Source: Coptis chinensis (taxonomy: Eukaryota; Streptophyta; Magnoliopsida; Ranunculales; Ranunculaceae). Taken from it: DNA of 64,000 nucleotides. Shown here piece after piece: positions 12,001 through 23,660 of the stretch (its first letter is position 1; each line of letters begins with the position of its first letter). The translations under genes and the position numbers were made by a program. The stretch is from positions 19,565,501 through 19,629,500 of the forward strand of contig CM027382.1 in the NCBI GenBank assembly GCA_015680905.1, read 5' to 3'. The notes beneath the pieces are model-generated. The model worked only from the letters and a program-made list of their open reading frames with translations. It had not been told where the DNA came from and did no database searches.

Positions 12001-13341
12001 ACCGTCATTTATGTATATCAAGTATTACAACAAAATAACTGGACTCTCTCTACAACAAAATGAACTTGACTCTGTTCCTCGTCAAGCATAGGGGAAACCA
12101 CCCAAAAAAACCACCTTGATTGTACATTCAGTAAATTTGATAACCAAAGAAAGAGCTTCTCACCTATAATGTTTTACCGCTTCAGTTTTGTTCCCTTGTA
12201 TCCAGACCTTAAGCAAGTACTCGTAAAAGCTGCATGTGATCAAGGTCATTACTCATTAGTCAAGACTCAAGAACATAAACATTACTCTAAAGGGTTATCA
12301 AAAAAATCACTTTTCGAATACTCGGTACAAATTACTAATCAGCTCTAGTTATACTATAAGTTTTCATGTCAAACTGATATACTTTGTCGAGACGTACGTG
12401 AAAAGGTAAAAAAAAATACCAATTTCCGTATGTCTTTATACAATTCAAATATCTTATGATTTACTTAATCCATAATGTCAATTCTGGGAATCTTACATTT
12501 TGTGGTTTACACTCAACACTCTGCACCAATATGATTCTGACACTAATATCTCACTTTACACAACACATACAGGAACAACAAAGCACAGTTACCAGACAGC
12601 ATAGTTCAAATGAAGTTCCATACCATCGCGCAAATGGATAGTTCAAATTGACACTCCTAACACATCCAAAACACTTTACCAGATATGCAAAATGAAATGA
12701 CATGATTCTAACAAGCAAATAGATCATAAGAGATAACTAACAACAAAAACATTTTTTTTTTGCTCAAAATAATGTCTTCAGTTTTCAAATTTCACTTGAA
12801 CTATCACCTTCAATCTGACCTTCTTCGATGCCAACTTAGTTACATGATGCTTTTTATATAACTAAACTAGTCGGTGCCAAACAAGAGAAAAATAAAATTT
12901 ACACTGCTGTTACTTTATAATGATATTTGCTACACTAGCAAATGACCTCTTTCACTTTACTATCCAACTGACAAGTTTACGAGAAAATGAATTTTCTAAA
13001 GTACAGTTTGACATAGTATATCTTCTCTTTGCTACTTATTTCCTTTTTGTCGATAAGAACTCGTAAGTTTACACGAAATATTATGAGTCTTGTTCTTATT
13101 AAGTATAGACTCTGGCTAACATAGTTTAACGTGAGTTAAAGCTCCCCACCGACTACAAATATCACAAAGAAAAGATTGATGAGAATCATCTTCGAAGAAG
13201 GATTAATAATAAATGCAACTATAGTGGAGGCGATACAATCTTGCCAGTGGAAAGGTCTAATAAGAGAAATTAAATGAGGCATAGGAAAATACTTAAAGAT
13301 GACTGTGCATCCAAATATTGCATTCATGTGGCAAAACTTAC

Positions 13342-13418
13342 TAGTATAAAACTGAACTTTCTTGTCAAACTTGCGCATGCTTTTTGATGATTCCTCCTTC
13401 TCTTTTGACGAACTAGAC
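13342..13418 (-). other. Candidate internal exon, product not recognised
   Basis: A 77-nt segment is bounded by a pyrimidine-ended acceptor (TTTCAG) and a GTAAGT donor on the minus strand. It reads SSSSKEKEESSKSMRKFDKK then VQFYT, a charged Ser/Lys-rich peptide. The phase does not join simply to the candidate exon at 13566-13624, so they may belong to different transcripts or one may be wrong. Confidence 0.3.
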
Positions 13419-13565
13419 CTGAAACATTTCAGAAATCAACAACTCATAAGAAGATATAGCATGAAGAAGACGCTAAATGTATATCACAATGTAAATGCAC
13501 GTAAAAAGGTTCTGATTTGCCAAGTTAGCAAAGAAAAGTAATAAGGATGAGTAGAAAAGACGTAC

Positions 13566-13624
13566 CTCAAGGCAGTATGTCCCATTTTGTTTCCTAACAA
13601 TGCCTCCAAAAACTGCAGCAGGCA
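13566..13624 (-). other. Candidate internal exon, product not recognised
   Basis: A 59-nt segment between a TGTGTAG acceptor and a GTACGT donor reads PAAVFGGIVRKQNGTYCLE. Both splice signals and an open frame are seen. I do not recognise the protein. Confidence 0.3.
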
Positions 13625-14205
13625 CTACACAGAAATAGCAAACACTGGTTAGCATAATATAACTGGAGATTACTAGCAGGCAATGCACCTACTGACTTGC
13701 ATAAAAACACACCTTTGTTTTGCATCGATAAAAGATTATATATTGATATAACTAGAGCAATTACATCAACACCAAGATTAATAGCACGATGCTATTATCC
13801 AGACAAAGCCCAAAGTACACCCATGTACCCCAACCCAAAACCCAAGTACACCCATGACAACACTTTTGTCATGGCATTTTTCCCTTATTAGAATCCGAAA
13901 AACATTTTTCGTGTCCGAAGATAGAAAAGAAAAAAGAAAAGAATTTGTCTTTGATGGTATATAATTCACTAACCCACTTAACAATCAAAACTAATGCATA
14001 TGGAACAAAACATTTACATACGAAGTAAAAAGGCAGACAAATCTGTTACGGAAAGGAACCATATAGCTTATGCAAAAAGAGCGATAGAATATCAACAGCA
14101 CAAGGGTGGAGACACCAACAATATTTGAGTGGATAAAGATCAGATCAATTGTAAGTCGAAAGTAGTTCTTATTTAGGATTGACCACCAATCAGGAACTAT
14201 GCTGG

Positions 14206-14210
14206 GGTAC
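14206..14210. other. Target-site duplication of copia A, left copy
   Basis: GGTAC directly outside the LTR; the same 5 bp lies at 19276-19280 on the other side. Confidence 0.85.
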
Positions 14211-14439
14211 TGAAACAAAGTATGAAGAAGAAGAAGAAATGAAGACTGAGACAGAAGAATTTTTCTCATTATTTTTCACTGATTGATTACACCTCTTTAT
14301 ATATACAGAGTTCTCTAATACGGTTATAACTAATTCTGTTAGTTTGTTATATCTAACTGATCAGGTAGCTGTTCTAGAAGCAGCTGAGCTGGAGCAATAC
14401 GTGGCAGCTGAAGGTCTTCATACTCTAGTCTTCTATACA
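14211..14439 (-). repeat. 3' LTR of copia A
   Basis: On the minus strand it begins TGTATAGAAG and ends CTTTGTTTCA. It keeps CAG/CTG words that are altered in the partner LTR. Confidence 0.9.
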
Positions 14440-14518
14440 CCCCCTCAAGCTTTGATGAGTATTCAGTAAAGCTTGATAGCAGCTGAAGGTCTTCATGCTC
14501 TAGTGGAAAAACACCCCC

Positions 14519-16334
14519 TCAAACTGAAGTGATTTCTGTCAGTTTTGCAGTAGGACGAACATTGAGTCTTTGCTGTAACATTGAATATCTAGTTGTGGAC
14601 AATCCTTTTGTAAAAATATCAGCAACTTGGTCTTTTGTGCACACATATTGTAACCTAAGAACTTTGTTAGTAACTTGTTCTCGAATATAATGAAAATCAA
14701 CCTCTATATGTTTTGTTCGTGCATGAAACACTGGATTCATGGACAGGGCAATAACACTCAGATTATCACACCATAAAATAGGTGAATCCTGCAAAAAAAC
14801 TTTCAGTTCTTTTAGCAGTATACACAACCAATAAATCTCAGCAGCTGTGTATGCAAGAGCCCTGTATTCAGCTTCAGTTGATGATCTTGAAACTGTTGTT
14901 TGCTTCTTAGAACTCCAAATTATAGGATTTGAACCATAAAAAACACATAGACCAGTGGTAGACCTTCTATCAAAAGGACATCCTGCCCAGTCAGCATCAG
15001 AAAATGCTCTGACTTGAGCATTTCCTTTCTGTAACTTGATACCATATTGGATAGTACCTTTTAGATACCTAAGTATCCTCTTGGCTGCAGCAAGATGAGT
15101 ACTCCTTGGCTGTTGCATAAATTGACAAACCTGATTAACTGAAAAACTGATGTCTGGTCTTGTCCAAGTAACATATTGCAGGGCCCCTACTAGAGATCTA
15201 AATTCAATAGGATCATGCAGTTCTTCTCCACTGGTTTTATCAAGCTTAGTTGAAGTAGAACAAGGAGTAGAACAGGGTTTTGCTCCATCCATCTTAGTTT
15301 TCTTCAGAACATCCAAGACATACTTTGTCTGTGTTAAGAACATGCCATCCTTATCCCTTGTTACTTCCAATCCCAAGAAGAAATGTAAGTCACCTAAATC
15401 CTTCATGACGAACTTTGTGCTTAGCTTATCAATCAAAGCTTGACAATAAGATTTAGAACTCCCTGTAACCAGTATGTCATCAACATATACTAGAACAAAT
15501 GTAATGTCCCCGAGCCGTGGATCTTATACATAAAGAAGGATCACTTGAGATAAGGTAAATCCTATATCAACCAAAACATTCATCAAAGCTTCATACCATT
15601 CTGGGGATCGCTTTAAGTCCGTATAGAGACTTATGTAGTTTGAGACATGATGAGGTTTGAGGAGGATCAATAAAGCCAAATTTGAACCATATACACATCT
15701 TCTTTTGAGTACCATGCAAGAAAGCATTAGTTACATCTAGTTGTTTTAATTCGCCAATCCTTTTGAACTGCTAATGATAAAATCATTCTAATGGTTGCAG
15801 CTTTGGCCACTGGACTAAAAGTCTGATTGAAGTTCACGCCTTCTTCTTGTTCAAATCCCTTTGCCACTAATCTTGCTTTGTATTTATCAATCGAGCCATC
15901 AATCTTTTCTTTTAATCTGAATACCCATTTATTTCTGACAAGATGTTGATGGGGAGCAGATGGAACTAACGACCAGGTTCCTATCTGAATGAGAGCATTG
16001 TACTCTACTTGCATTGCTTGTCTCCACTCTGGATGTTTAACAGCTTGAGTATAGCATGTAGGAGTCGGTACTTTAGTTTCTAGATGTGAAACCAGAGCAG
16101 ATGGTAAAGAATGCCTTGTAACATTCAAGTTAAAGATTTTCTTTGGTTTAGAGATTCCCGACTTTGATCTTGTATGAACTGAGGGATTAAGTAAAGTGCT
16201 TGACAGCGGATTAGTAGAAGATTGTAATTGACTATTGGGATATGATGTTTGAGTGATAGGAATTGATTCTGAGATTTGAAGACGATTATTTTCAGACACT
16301 TGAGAAGGATTGTCTTCGACAAGAAACAGAATGG
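14519..16334 (-). pseudogene. Reverse transcriptase and RNase H of copia A
   Basis: Minus-strand frames carry the copia RT (RVT_2). The N-terminal part is at 16299-15727 (AMQVEYNALIQIGTWSLVP, NKWVFRLKEKIDGSIDKYKA, GVNFNQTFSPVAKAATIR). The catalytic YVDD lies near 15490. The C-terminal part and RNase H are at 15436-14519 (DLGDLHFFLGLEVTRD, SRSSTEAEYRALAYTAAEI, ARTKHIEVDFHYIREQV, DQVADIFTKGL). Frameshifts near 15.73 and 15.5 kb separate the parts. The enzyme copies element RNA into DNA in the particle. Confidence 0.9.
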
Positions 16335-17814
16335 TATTGGCGAGAGGGAATTACCGCGGTAGGAGTGGAATTAGAAATAGGAAGAGTATTGGATTGAGAA
16401 TTGGTAGAATGAAGAAAATTAAAAAGCTGGAACAATCATAGATGATTTTGTTGTTGAAGGAATTGATGGAATTGAAACTGGTAATAATGTTTTGAAAGGA
16501 AAATTTGTTTCATCAAAAACAACATGCCTGGATATGTATATTTTTCCTGTTTTGGAGTCTAAACATCTGTAACCTTTGTGGTCTAAACTGTAACCTAAGA
16601 ACACACACTCTGTACTTCTAGGTTGGAGTTTAGAAGAAACATATGGTTTAAGCCATGGGTAACAAGCAGACCCAATTTTTTTTAGGAATGAGTAATCTGG
16701 TCTTTTATTGGTGAGTTTCTCAAAGGGTGTAACTAACAAGGTTTGAGGGATCATTCTATTTATCAAGAAAACTGAAGTTTGAAAAATATCAACCCAGTAC
16801 TTTGGAGAGACATTGCTTTGAGCAATTAAAGTTCTGGCAACTTCCGTAATATGTCTATGTTTTCTCTCAGCAGTGCCATTCTGCTAAGGAGTATGAGGGC
16901 AAGAATACTGCAAATTAATTCCATGAGTAGTTAAAAAATTGTTGAATACATTACTCTTGAACTCATCACCTTCATCACATCTGAAACTTTTTATTTTTGT
17001 ATCAAACTGATTTTCAACACTATTTTTAAACACTTGAAACATAGAGAAAAAAATCAGATTTTCTATACAATGGAAAGATCCATGTATACTTTGACCAATC
17101 ATCAATAAAAGAGACATAATATAAGAATCCTGAAATCGAAAGGAATAGAGGATGGCCTCCACAAATCACTATGAATCAATTGTAATGGTTTTGAAGTAGT
17201 ACATGAAATAGAAGATTGAAAAGGAAGTCTGACATTCTTTCCTTGATTACATGCAGAACAAAAACTAAGACCAGTAGTTTTACCAACAACAGGTAAACTA
17301 TATGTAGTCATTATTTTGGAAAAGGAAACATTATTTGGATGCCCTAGTCTATGATGCCAGGTTTGAGCAGTGGTCTTGACTCCAACAAAGGCAGCAGACT
17401 TATGCGAGGCAGGTAGATTTGATGAATGATGCATGAACTTCATGAGGTACAGTCCATTCTCATGATTCCCTTGGAAAACAGTCTTCCCCAAAGTACCCTT
17501 CACAAAGAATGAAGTGGGAGTGAATGTAATAGAACAGTTATTGTCTTTGATGAATTTATGAACAGATAGCAAGTTTTGTGATATGTGAGGCACGTGAAGA
17601 ATATTTTTCAAGTGAAAGGAGGAATTTAAAGTATGAGCATAGGAATTACCAATGTTGTTGATGTCAAGACTTTGACCATCACCCATTAAGACTTTGTCAC
17701 TTCCAGTGTAAGGTGAATGTTGCGCCAAGTTATTAATATCAGCAGTCATGTGATTTGTTGCCCCTGTATCAGCAACCCATTGTTCATCAGATAAATTGGC
17801 GCATGTTGGAGTAG
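16335..17814 (-). pseudogene. Protease and integrase of copia A
   Basis: The aspartic protease motif WVADTGATNHMTAD lies near 17.78 kb. It is followed by the pre-integrase domain (TWHHRLGHPNNVSFSKIM and Cys pairs CSACNQGK) and the integrase core (LIHSDLW, then FRCDEGDEFKSNVFNNF at about 16.97 kb). The NGTAER block that follows is preceded by a TAG at a position where the family has Gln. The frame also shifts near 17.13 kb. The downstream segment at 16766-16419 (MIPQTLLVTPFEKLTNKRP, ECVFLGYSLDHKGYRC) is the conserved C-terminal integrase region. Confidence 0.88.
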
Positions 17815-18904
17815 ATCTTCTTTGGGCAGCCATAGCCTGAAGCATGGATGGTGGTTGCCTTCCTTGATAGGCATGATTCATCCTATTGAAACAATCTATA
17901 GCAGCATGACCAGTTCGTCCACATATTTGACACTGAACCCTTCCTATGCTTCCAGACTTTGCACCTTGTGTGACTGGAGAGTTTGAAGAAGATGCTGAAC
18001 CAAAGTTCTGATAACTCTGTGAATTCTGAGAGTTCTGATATCCTCTTCCTTGATAATTATTGTATCCTCCTCGACCTTTTGAACGACCTCTTCCTCTATT
18101 CTGATATCCAGTTCCCTGATAACCATTACCTTGATAGCCATTACCTTGATATCCATTGTTCTTATAACCATTTTGAGAAATATCTTGCTGAGAAAATCTA
18201 TTCACACTAAATGCTTGAGGTGAGGAAGCAATCAAATTTCTTGTTCTTTCACTTATAGTAATCTCCTCACTCAACAACAAATTGTGCAATTCATCAAATA
18301 GCACTTGTTCCTTTCTAACCCTCACTGCTGTGCAAAATGCTTCATACTTAGATGGTAATCCATTATACACATAAGAAACTAAATTAGCATCACTTATTAT
18401 AACCCCTGCAGCAGCTAGACTATCTGAGGTTTCTTTGATCTTTTGTAAGAACTCTCCCATCGAATCATTACCTTTCTTGGTAGCTTGGAGTTTGTTTTTT
18501 CAACTCGATCTTTGGTGTGATCGAGTAATTGCTGAAAACCTTCGCTCCAACACATTCCATAACTCTCGTGAAGTAGTCATTCCAATAACATATGGAAGCA
18601 CACTTTCAGATAATGTTGCATTAATCCAAATCAAAAGAGTCTGATCTTGCTTTACCTAATCAAGATAATGAGAATTAACAGTTGTTGTACCATCAACACA
18701 AATAACCTCTTGAGGACATACAAGTGAGCCATCCACATAGCCAAGAAGATTATTACTTCTAAGAATCGGCAAAAACAATGATTTCCATAGAAGAAAATTA
18801 TCCTTGTTGAGTTTAATAGGAACAAAATGACTAATGTTTATTGAATTCATATTAGATGATGCGGATGTAAAGCCATGAAGGAAAGAATGAGAATTTGATG
18901 TCAT
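17815..18904 (-). pseudogene. Gag of copia A
   Basis: It starts at ATG 18904 with the copia N-terminal gag block (VPIKLNKDNFLLWKSLFLPI) and breaks near 18.65 and 18.49 kb. It continues in another frame with UBN2/Retrotran_gag features (VYNGLPSKYEAFCTAV), a Gly/Tyr/Gln/Asn-rich stretch of short repeats (GYQGNGYQGNGYQGTGY) at about 18.1-18.17 kb, and a CCHC zinc knuckle CQICGRTGHAAIDC near 17.9 kb. Confidence 0.88.
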
Positions 18905-19030
18905 TATAACAAAGATTGAAGAAATGAAGTAAAATCAAGAAATGAAGTAAAACCTGATGATTCTATTGAATTTGAGGACTCTGAATTGATTCTTTAATGG
19001 TGGATCATGATGAAGAACTTAGGTTCAATG

Positions 19031-19042
19031 GCTCTGATACCA
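19031..19042 (-). other. Primer binding site of copia A
   Basis: TGGTATCAGAGC on the minus strand, immediately inside the 5' LTR. It is complementary to the 3' end of initiator tRNA-Met. Confidence 0.85.
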
Positions 19043-19275
19043 TGAAACAAAGTATGAAGAAGAAGAAGAAATGAAGACTGAGACAGAAGAATTTTTCTCA
19101 TTATTTTTCACTGAGTGATTACACCTCTTTATATATATAGAGTTCTCTAATACGGTTATAACTAATTTTGTTAGTTTGTTATATCTAACTCGATCGTAGT
19201 CGTTTCTAGAAGAAGCGGTACCGAGCCGAGCAATACGTGATGGCGGTGAAGGTCTTCATACTCTAGTCTTCTATA
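19043..19275 (-). repeat. 5' LTR of copia A, scrambled at CAG/CTG sites
   Basis: It pairs with 14211-14439, but between 19190 and 19250 nearly every CAG/CTG word is replaced by CG-containing words. The outer tip also lacks the expected CA next to the GGTAC target duplication (CTATA-GGTAC, where the partner has CTATACA). Confidence 0.85.
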
Positions 19276-19395
19276 GGTACAACCAACATAACATGCACTG
19301 GTTAGTACTAGACTTCTAAACAACAAAATTTACATTGAAGCAACCTCTTTAAGAAGGCATGGACGAAGCGACCCTTCCACAATAAAAGGTCAACA

Positions 19396-20069
19396 TTATT
19401 CAATCAAATCTTCCTCAATTATTTTTTCCAATTGTTCTAAAGTATCAAAAATTTGCCCTTTCAGTGGATGTGATTCGTCTTCCACTCCAAACGTATGGAG
19501 TATACAATCCACTTCAACTGCACTACATCCAGGTTGCTTTTTTATTTGCTTCTCCCTCAATGCCTTCCTCACTCCAGCTGCATCCGTCCACCTACCTGCA
19601 TCCTCGTACATCTTAGCTAAAATAATGTACCTGCCAGCATTTTGGGAGTCAAGAACAAACAACCTTTCAGCAAGGTCTATGTTATTATGAATTCTGCAAG
19701 CACCAAGCAATGCTCCATAGACATCTTTCCCTCCCTTCACAGGCATGCTCTCAATGAGCTCGAGAGCTTTGTTGAGTTGGCCCGCCATACCCAAAAGATC
19801 CACCATGCAAGCATAGTGTTCTTCCCACCGGTCAACTCCATAATTTGCCATTTTTCTAAAGAGTTCCCAACCCTTGTCAACTAAACCTGCGTGACTACAA
19901 GCTGATAAGACAGATATAAAGCTTATACCATCTGGTTGTATACCAGAGTCAACCATATCTGAGAACATACCAACTGCATCATTGGCACTCTCATTCATCC
20001 CATAACACCTTACCATGGCATTCCATAAGACAATATTTCTCTCTGGCAGTCTGCAGAACAGGTCCCTTG
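19396..20069 (-). pseudogene. PLS-type PPR protein, C-terminal half
   Basis: The frame carries consecutive pentatricopeptide repeats (IVLWNAMVRCYGMNESANDA, GIQPDGISFISVLSACSHAG, HYACMVDLLGMAGQLNKALE, YGALLGACRIHNNIDLAERL). It ends with an E/E+ tail (KQIKKQPGCSAVEVD) and a stop at 19398-19396. Such proteins bind specific organellar RNAs in mitochondria or plastids. The frame is interrupted at 20069/20070 by copia B. The N-terminal part lies at 42262-42840, and across the insertion the reading frame joins as DTER then DLFCRLPERN. So the gene was once continuous, was already or later degenerate (see the N-terminal part), and is now disrupted by 22 kb. Confidence 0.9.
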
Positions 20070-20869
20070 TGTTGGGAGATTTCACTAGAAAGTCACACCT
20101 CAATCTAGCTACTTTCTATCCCAAATGATTTCAACTTGGAGATCACACCAAGGAAGTCACCCACCCAAGACTTTGGTAGTTATCACAACAAACTCAAACA
20201 AGCAAAACCACTAATTTATCATCACCCATAACAAGCAAACAATAAATAAGGAAGTAAATATGCAAAGAGACACAAAGATTTAGGTGGTTCAGTAAATATT
20301 ACCTACATCCACACAAGAGCTGAGTTTCCTTTATAGCAAAGATTGGAGAGTTTACAAGAGATATTAAGAATCAAGAACAAAAGGCCTCACTCAAACCCTA
20401 GCTCAATAGAGCTCCCACAATTCCCAAGAAATGAATCTCTCAAAAGTTATCTCAACCCTAACCATAAGTTTCTTTATATAGGTGGGGAGCAAATTTCATG
20501 AGAAAGTGGATTTGGTTATTGAAATTTCGACAAACTATCAAAATTTCATAATATTTCGTCAAGACAAATTTCGGTCGGTTCACCTGGGCCATCCAAACTT
20601 CTCAAGGTTGGTCACATCAGGCCGACTTCGAAACAGGAAGGAAGAAATGTGCATGGATCTCAGTTGGTTCTCTTGGGCCGTCCAAACTTTTTAAAGTTGG
20701 TCGATTAGGTGACCCGATCGGGAGAGAAAAACTACACAAATGTGGGGGACTGATGCTGACGGGCCGCCCAAGAGTGAAAAGCCGCTTAATCCAGCCATCT
20801 ATGTTTCACAACTGTTAGTTCCTCGCTACCATCACCGGAGCAAAGCTCGACGGTTCCACAAACCCAACA
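20070..20869 (-). repeat. 3' LTR of copia B
   Basis: Pairs with 41464-42261. The two differ mostly at CAG/CTG, CCTGG and CCGG-like words in the stretch that corresponds to 20560-20790. Confidence 0.9.
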
Positions 20870-20981
20870 ATCTCCCACTTGGAACCTGTCGAGATTCTAC
20901 AAGCACATCACATCTCAATTGTAAAAAACTCCATCCAAATCCAATTTACTAATAAAACACTCGGCTCATCCATCATGGTCT

Positions 20982-22640
20982 TCAAGCAAGAAGACTCACC
21001 AAAGTTGAACACAACTTCAACTTCTCAGTAGGCACAGTCTTGGTCAACATATCCGCCGGATTCTCACTCCCTCGGATCTTCTCAAGTGCCAAAACCTCAT
21101 CCTCCAACAGAGATCGGATAAAATGATACCGGAGACCAATGTGCTTGGTCCTAGAATGAAAGGTGGAATTCTTAGCAAGATGTATAACACTCTGACTATC
21201 ACTGTGTAACACACTTCTCTCTTGCTTCATCCCAAGCTCTTCCATCAATCCCTGTAACCAAATCATCTCTTTGCTTGCTTCTATAACAGCCACATACTCT
21301 GCTTCTGTGGCAGACAAAGCAACGATCTTCTGTAACTGAGAAATCCAACTCACTGCAGTAGCACCTACTGTAAAGACATAACCAGTAGTGCTTCTTCTGT
21401 GATCTACCTCACCTGCAAAATTGGCATCCACATATCCTTGTAGGTTCACAACACCCCTTCCATAGCATAGACATTTCTCTGTAGTACCTCTCAGATATCT
21501 CAATATCCACTTCACGGCTTCCCAATGTTGCTTGCTAGGATTAGACATAAATCTACTGACAACTCCCACTGCTTGGGCTATATCCGGACGTGTGCAAACC
21601 ATGGCATACATAAGACTTCCAATGGCAGAGGCGTATGGTACCTTAGCCATGAAGTTGCTTTCCTCAACAGTCTTGGGAGAGTGTTCCTTGGACAACTTGA
21701 AGTAGACTGCCAAAGGTGTGCAAACTGGTTTCGCACCACCCATGTTGAACCTCTTCAATACATTCTCAACATACTCAGCCTGAGACAACTCCAGAATACC
21801 TTTCTGCCTATCTCTTCTGATCCTCATCCCTAGAATCTATTTCGCTGCACCCAAGTCCTTCATAGAGAACTCACTTGCTAACTTCTCTTTCAATCTCCCA
21901 ATTTCTGACATATCAGAACTCGCCACTAACATATCATCAACATATAGCAATAGGATGATGTAGCTGGAGTTGAACCTCTTGAAGTAGCAACAATGGTCAG
22001 CGTTGCATTTATAGTAGCCATTTCCTTGCATGAAGTTATCAAACTTCTTGTACCACTGCCTAGGGGCTTGTTTCAAACCATACAAGCTCTTTCTGAGCCT
22101 GCATACCATATTCTCTTTACCATTCTTGTTGAAACCCTCCGGTTGCAACATGTAAATTTCCTCAACTAGGTCACCATGGAGGAAGGCAGTTTTAACATCC
22201 AACTGCTCAAGATACAAATCTTCCGCTGCAACAATACTCAACACTGACCGAATAGTATTTAGTTTCACCACTGGGGAGAATATCTCTGTGAAGTCAACGC
22301 CTACTTTCTACTGAAAACCCTAGACTACTAGCCTCGCTTTGTATCTCTTGGAACCATCATGTTCCTCTTTAACTCTAAACACCCATTTGTTCTGTATAGC
22401 CTTCTTGCCCATGGGTAGTTTGGCTAACTCCCACGTGCCATTAGAGATGAGGGATTTCATCTCATCTTGCATAGCAAGCTCCCACTTGCTTCCATCACTC
22501 GCCTCCAATGCTTCATCATAGCATTGAGGCTCACCACCATCAGTAAGTAGCAAGTAATTCACATAGGTGGAGGGCGGATATCTCGTACTCGGTACATGTG
22601 GCCTGGATGTCTTCCTTGGGGCACGAGGTGGAGATGGACT
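20982..22640 (-). pseudogene. Reverse transcriptase and RNase H of copia B
   Basis: RT begins with WELAMQDEMKSLISNGTWEL and NKWVFRVKEEHDGSKRYKA. It continues at 22271 (TIRSVLSIVAAEDLYLEQLD, YGLKQAPRQWYKKF) with the catalytic YVDD near 21.92 kb. RNase H and the C-terminus run to 20982 (DHRRSTTGYVFTVG, LSATEAEYVAVIEASKEMIW, HSRTKHIGLRYHFIRSLLED, GSENPADMLTK). Stops: two TAG codons near 22.32-22.31 kb and one near 21.84 kb. Two of these three sit where the family has Gln, the other where it has Lys. Confidence 0.9.
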
Positions 22641-23660
22641 CGGTGGTGTAGTATCCTCATTATTCTCTGAGTCACTACTACTGTCATCCTCTGACTGTGG
22701 GGCTCCCACTATACCACGACTTACATCAAAGTCTTCCAACTCAACATACTCTGTGCCGCTCAATGTACTCGATTCCTTGGTTTGTGCTTCATCTCTGTCC
22801 TTGTACATCACCTTCTCATTAAACACAACATCTCTACTACGAATGATTTTCTGATTTTGATCATCCCAAAAGCGATACCCAAAATCATCACCGCCATAGC
22901 CGATAAAGGTGCACTTTAGTGACTTAGCATCAAGCTTGCTTCTAGCTTGGTCACTAATGTGGACATAGGACACACAACCAAACACCTTCAAATGGGAAAG
23001 GTTCACATCCTTCCCATTCCACACTTCCTCTGGAATCTTAAAGTCCAAAGGTACTGATGGTCCTCTATTAATCAGGTAAGCTGCTGTGCTAACACTTTCT
23101 GCCCAGAACTACTTGGGCAAGCCTCCTAGTGTACGCATACACCTAGCTCTCTCTGTCAGTGTTCTATTCATTCGCTCTGCAACCCCATTCTGCTGAGGTG
23201 TCCCTGGCAAAGTCTTTTCCATCTTGATGCCATTGTCAGCACAGTACTTCTTAAAACCTGAATCCTCATACTCTCCACCGTTGTCGGATCTCAGCTTCTT
23301 TACTTTCAAGCTTGTCTCATTCTCAACCATGGCCTTCCAAGTCTTGAACACTTCAAATACTTCTGACTTGTGTCTCAAGAAATAGACCCACACCTTCCTA
23401 GTATGGTCATCAATGAAAGTCACAAAATATAACTTTCCGCCAAGTGAAGATACATTAGCTGGCCCCCAGACATCTGTATGAATCAACTCAAGCCTTCTAG
23501 CTTTCGGAGTCTGACCCATTCTCTGAAAACTCACCCACTTCTGCTTTCCAAATACGCAGTTCTCACAGAAGTCAATTTCAGTCAACTGTAACTTTAGGAG
23601 TTTACTAGAAGAGTGAAGGATTTTCATTCCTTTCTCACTCATGTGACCAAGTTTGCGGTG
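22641..23660 (-). pseudogene. Integrase of copia B
   Basis: The pre-integrase motif IWHRKLGHMSEKGMKIL with CENCVFGKQ is followed by the DDE core: HTDVWGP, KLRSDNGGEY and NGVAERMNRT. At about 23.10 kb a TAG interrupts GGLPK-FWAE. The frame then resumes with the C-terminal block HLKVFGCVSYVHI and CTFIGYGGDDFGYRFWD, and an acidic Ser/Pro-rich linker. Integrase inserts the cDNA copy into the genome. Confidence 0.88.

Larger units (their letters stand above)
12002..14205. other. Spacer between two retrotransposons, with weak signs of a host gene on the minus strand
   Basis: AT-rich, without long ORFs. Apart from the two candidate exons at 13342-13418 and 13566-13624, I see nothing that can be assigned. 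It ends at the copia A target duplication. Confidence 0.4.
14211..19275 (-). mobile_element. Ty1/copia retrotransposon 'copia A'
   Basis: Bounded by LTRs of about 230 bp (14211-14439 and 19043-19275) and a GGTAC target duplication. On the minus strand the primer site TGGTATCAGAGC (19042-19031) directly abuts the 5' LTR and matches the initiator-tRNA-Met type common to plant copia. A purine tract (GCTTGAGGGGG) precedes the 3' LTR. The coding order gag, protease, integrase, RT, RNase H is that of Ty1/copia. All domains are present, but stops and frameshifts make it inactive. It lies downstream of the PPR pseudogene. Confidence 0.92.

Noticed and set aside
2563..12005. A target-site duplication for the Athila-like element
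   Set aside because: AACCT and ACCGT do not match, and shifting the LTR edge by one base (GAACC/CCGTC) does not help.
19031..19042. A possible tRNA gene
   Set aside because: Only the 12-nt complement of the tRNA 3' end is present; it is a retrotransposon primer binding site.
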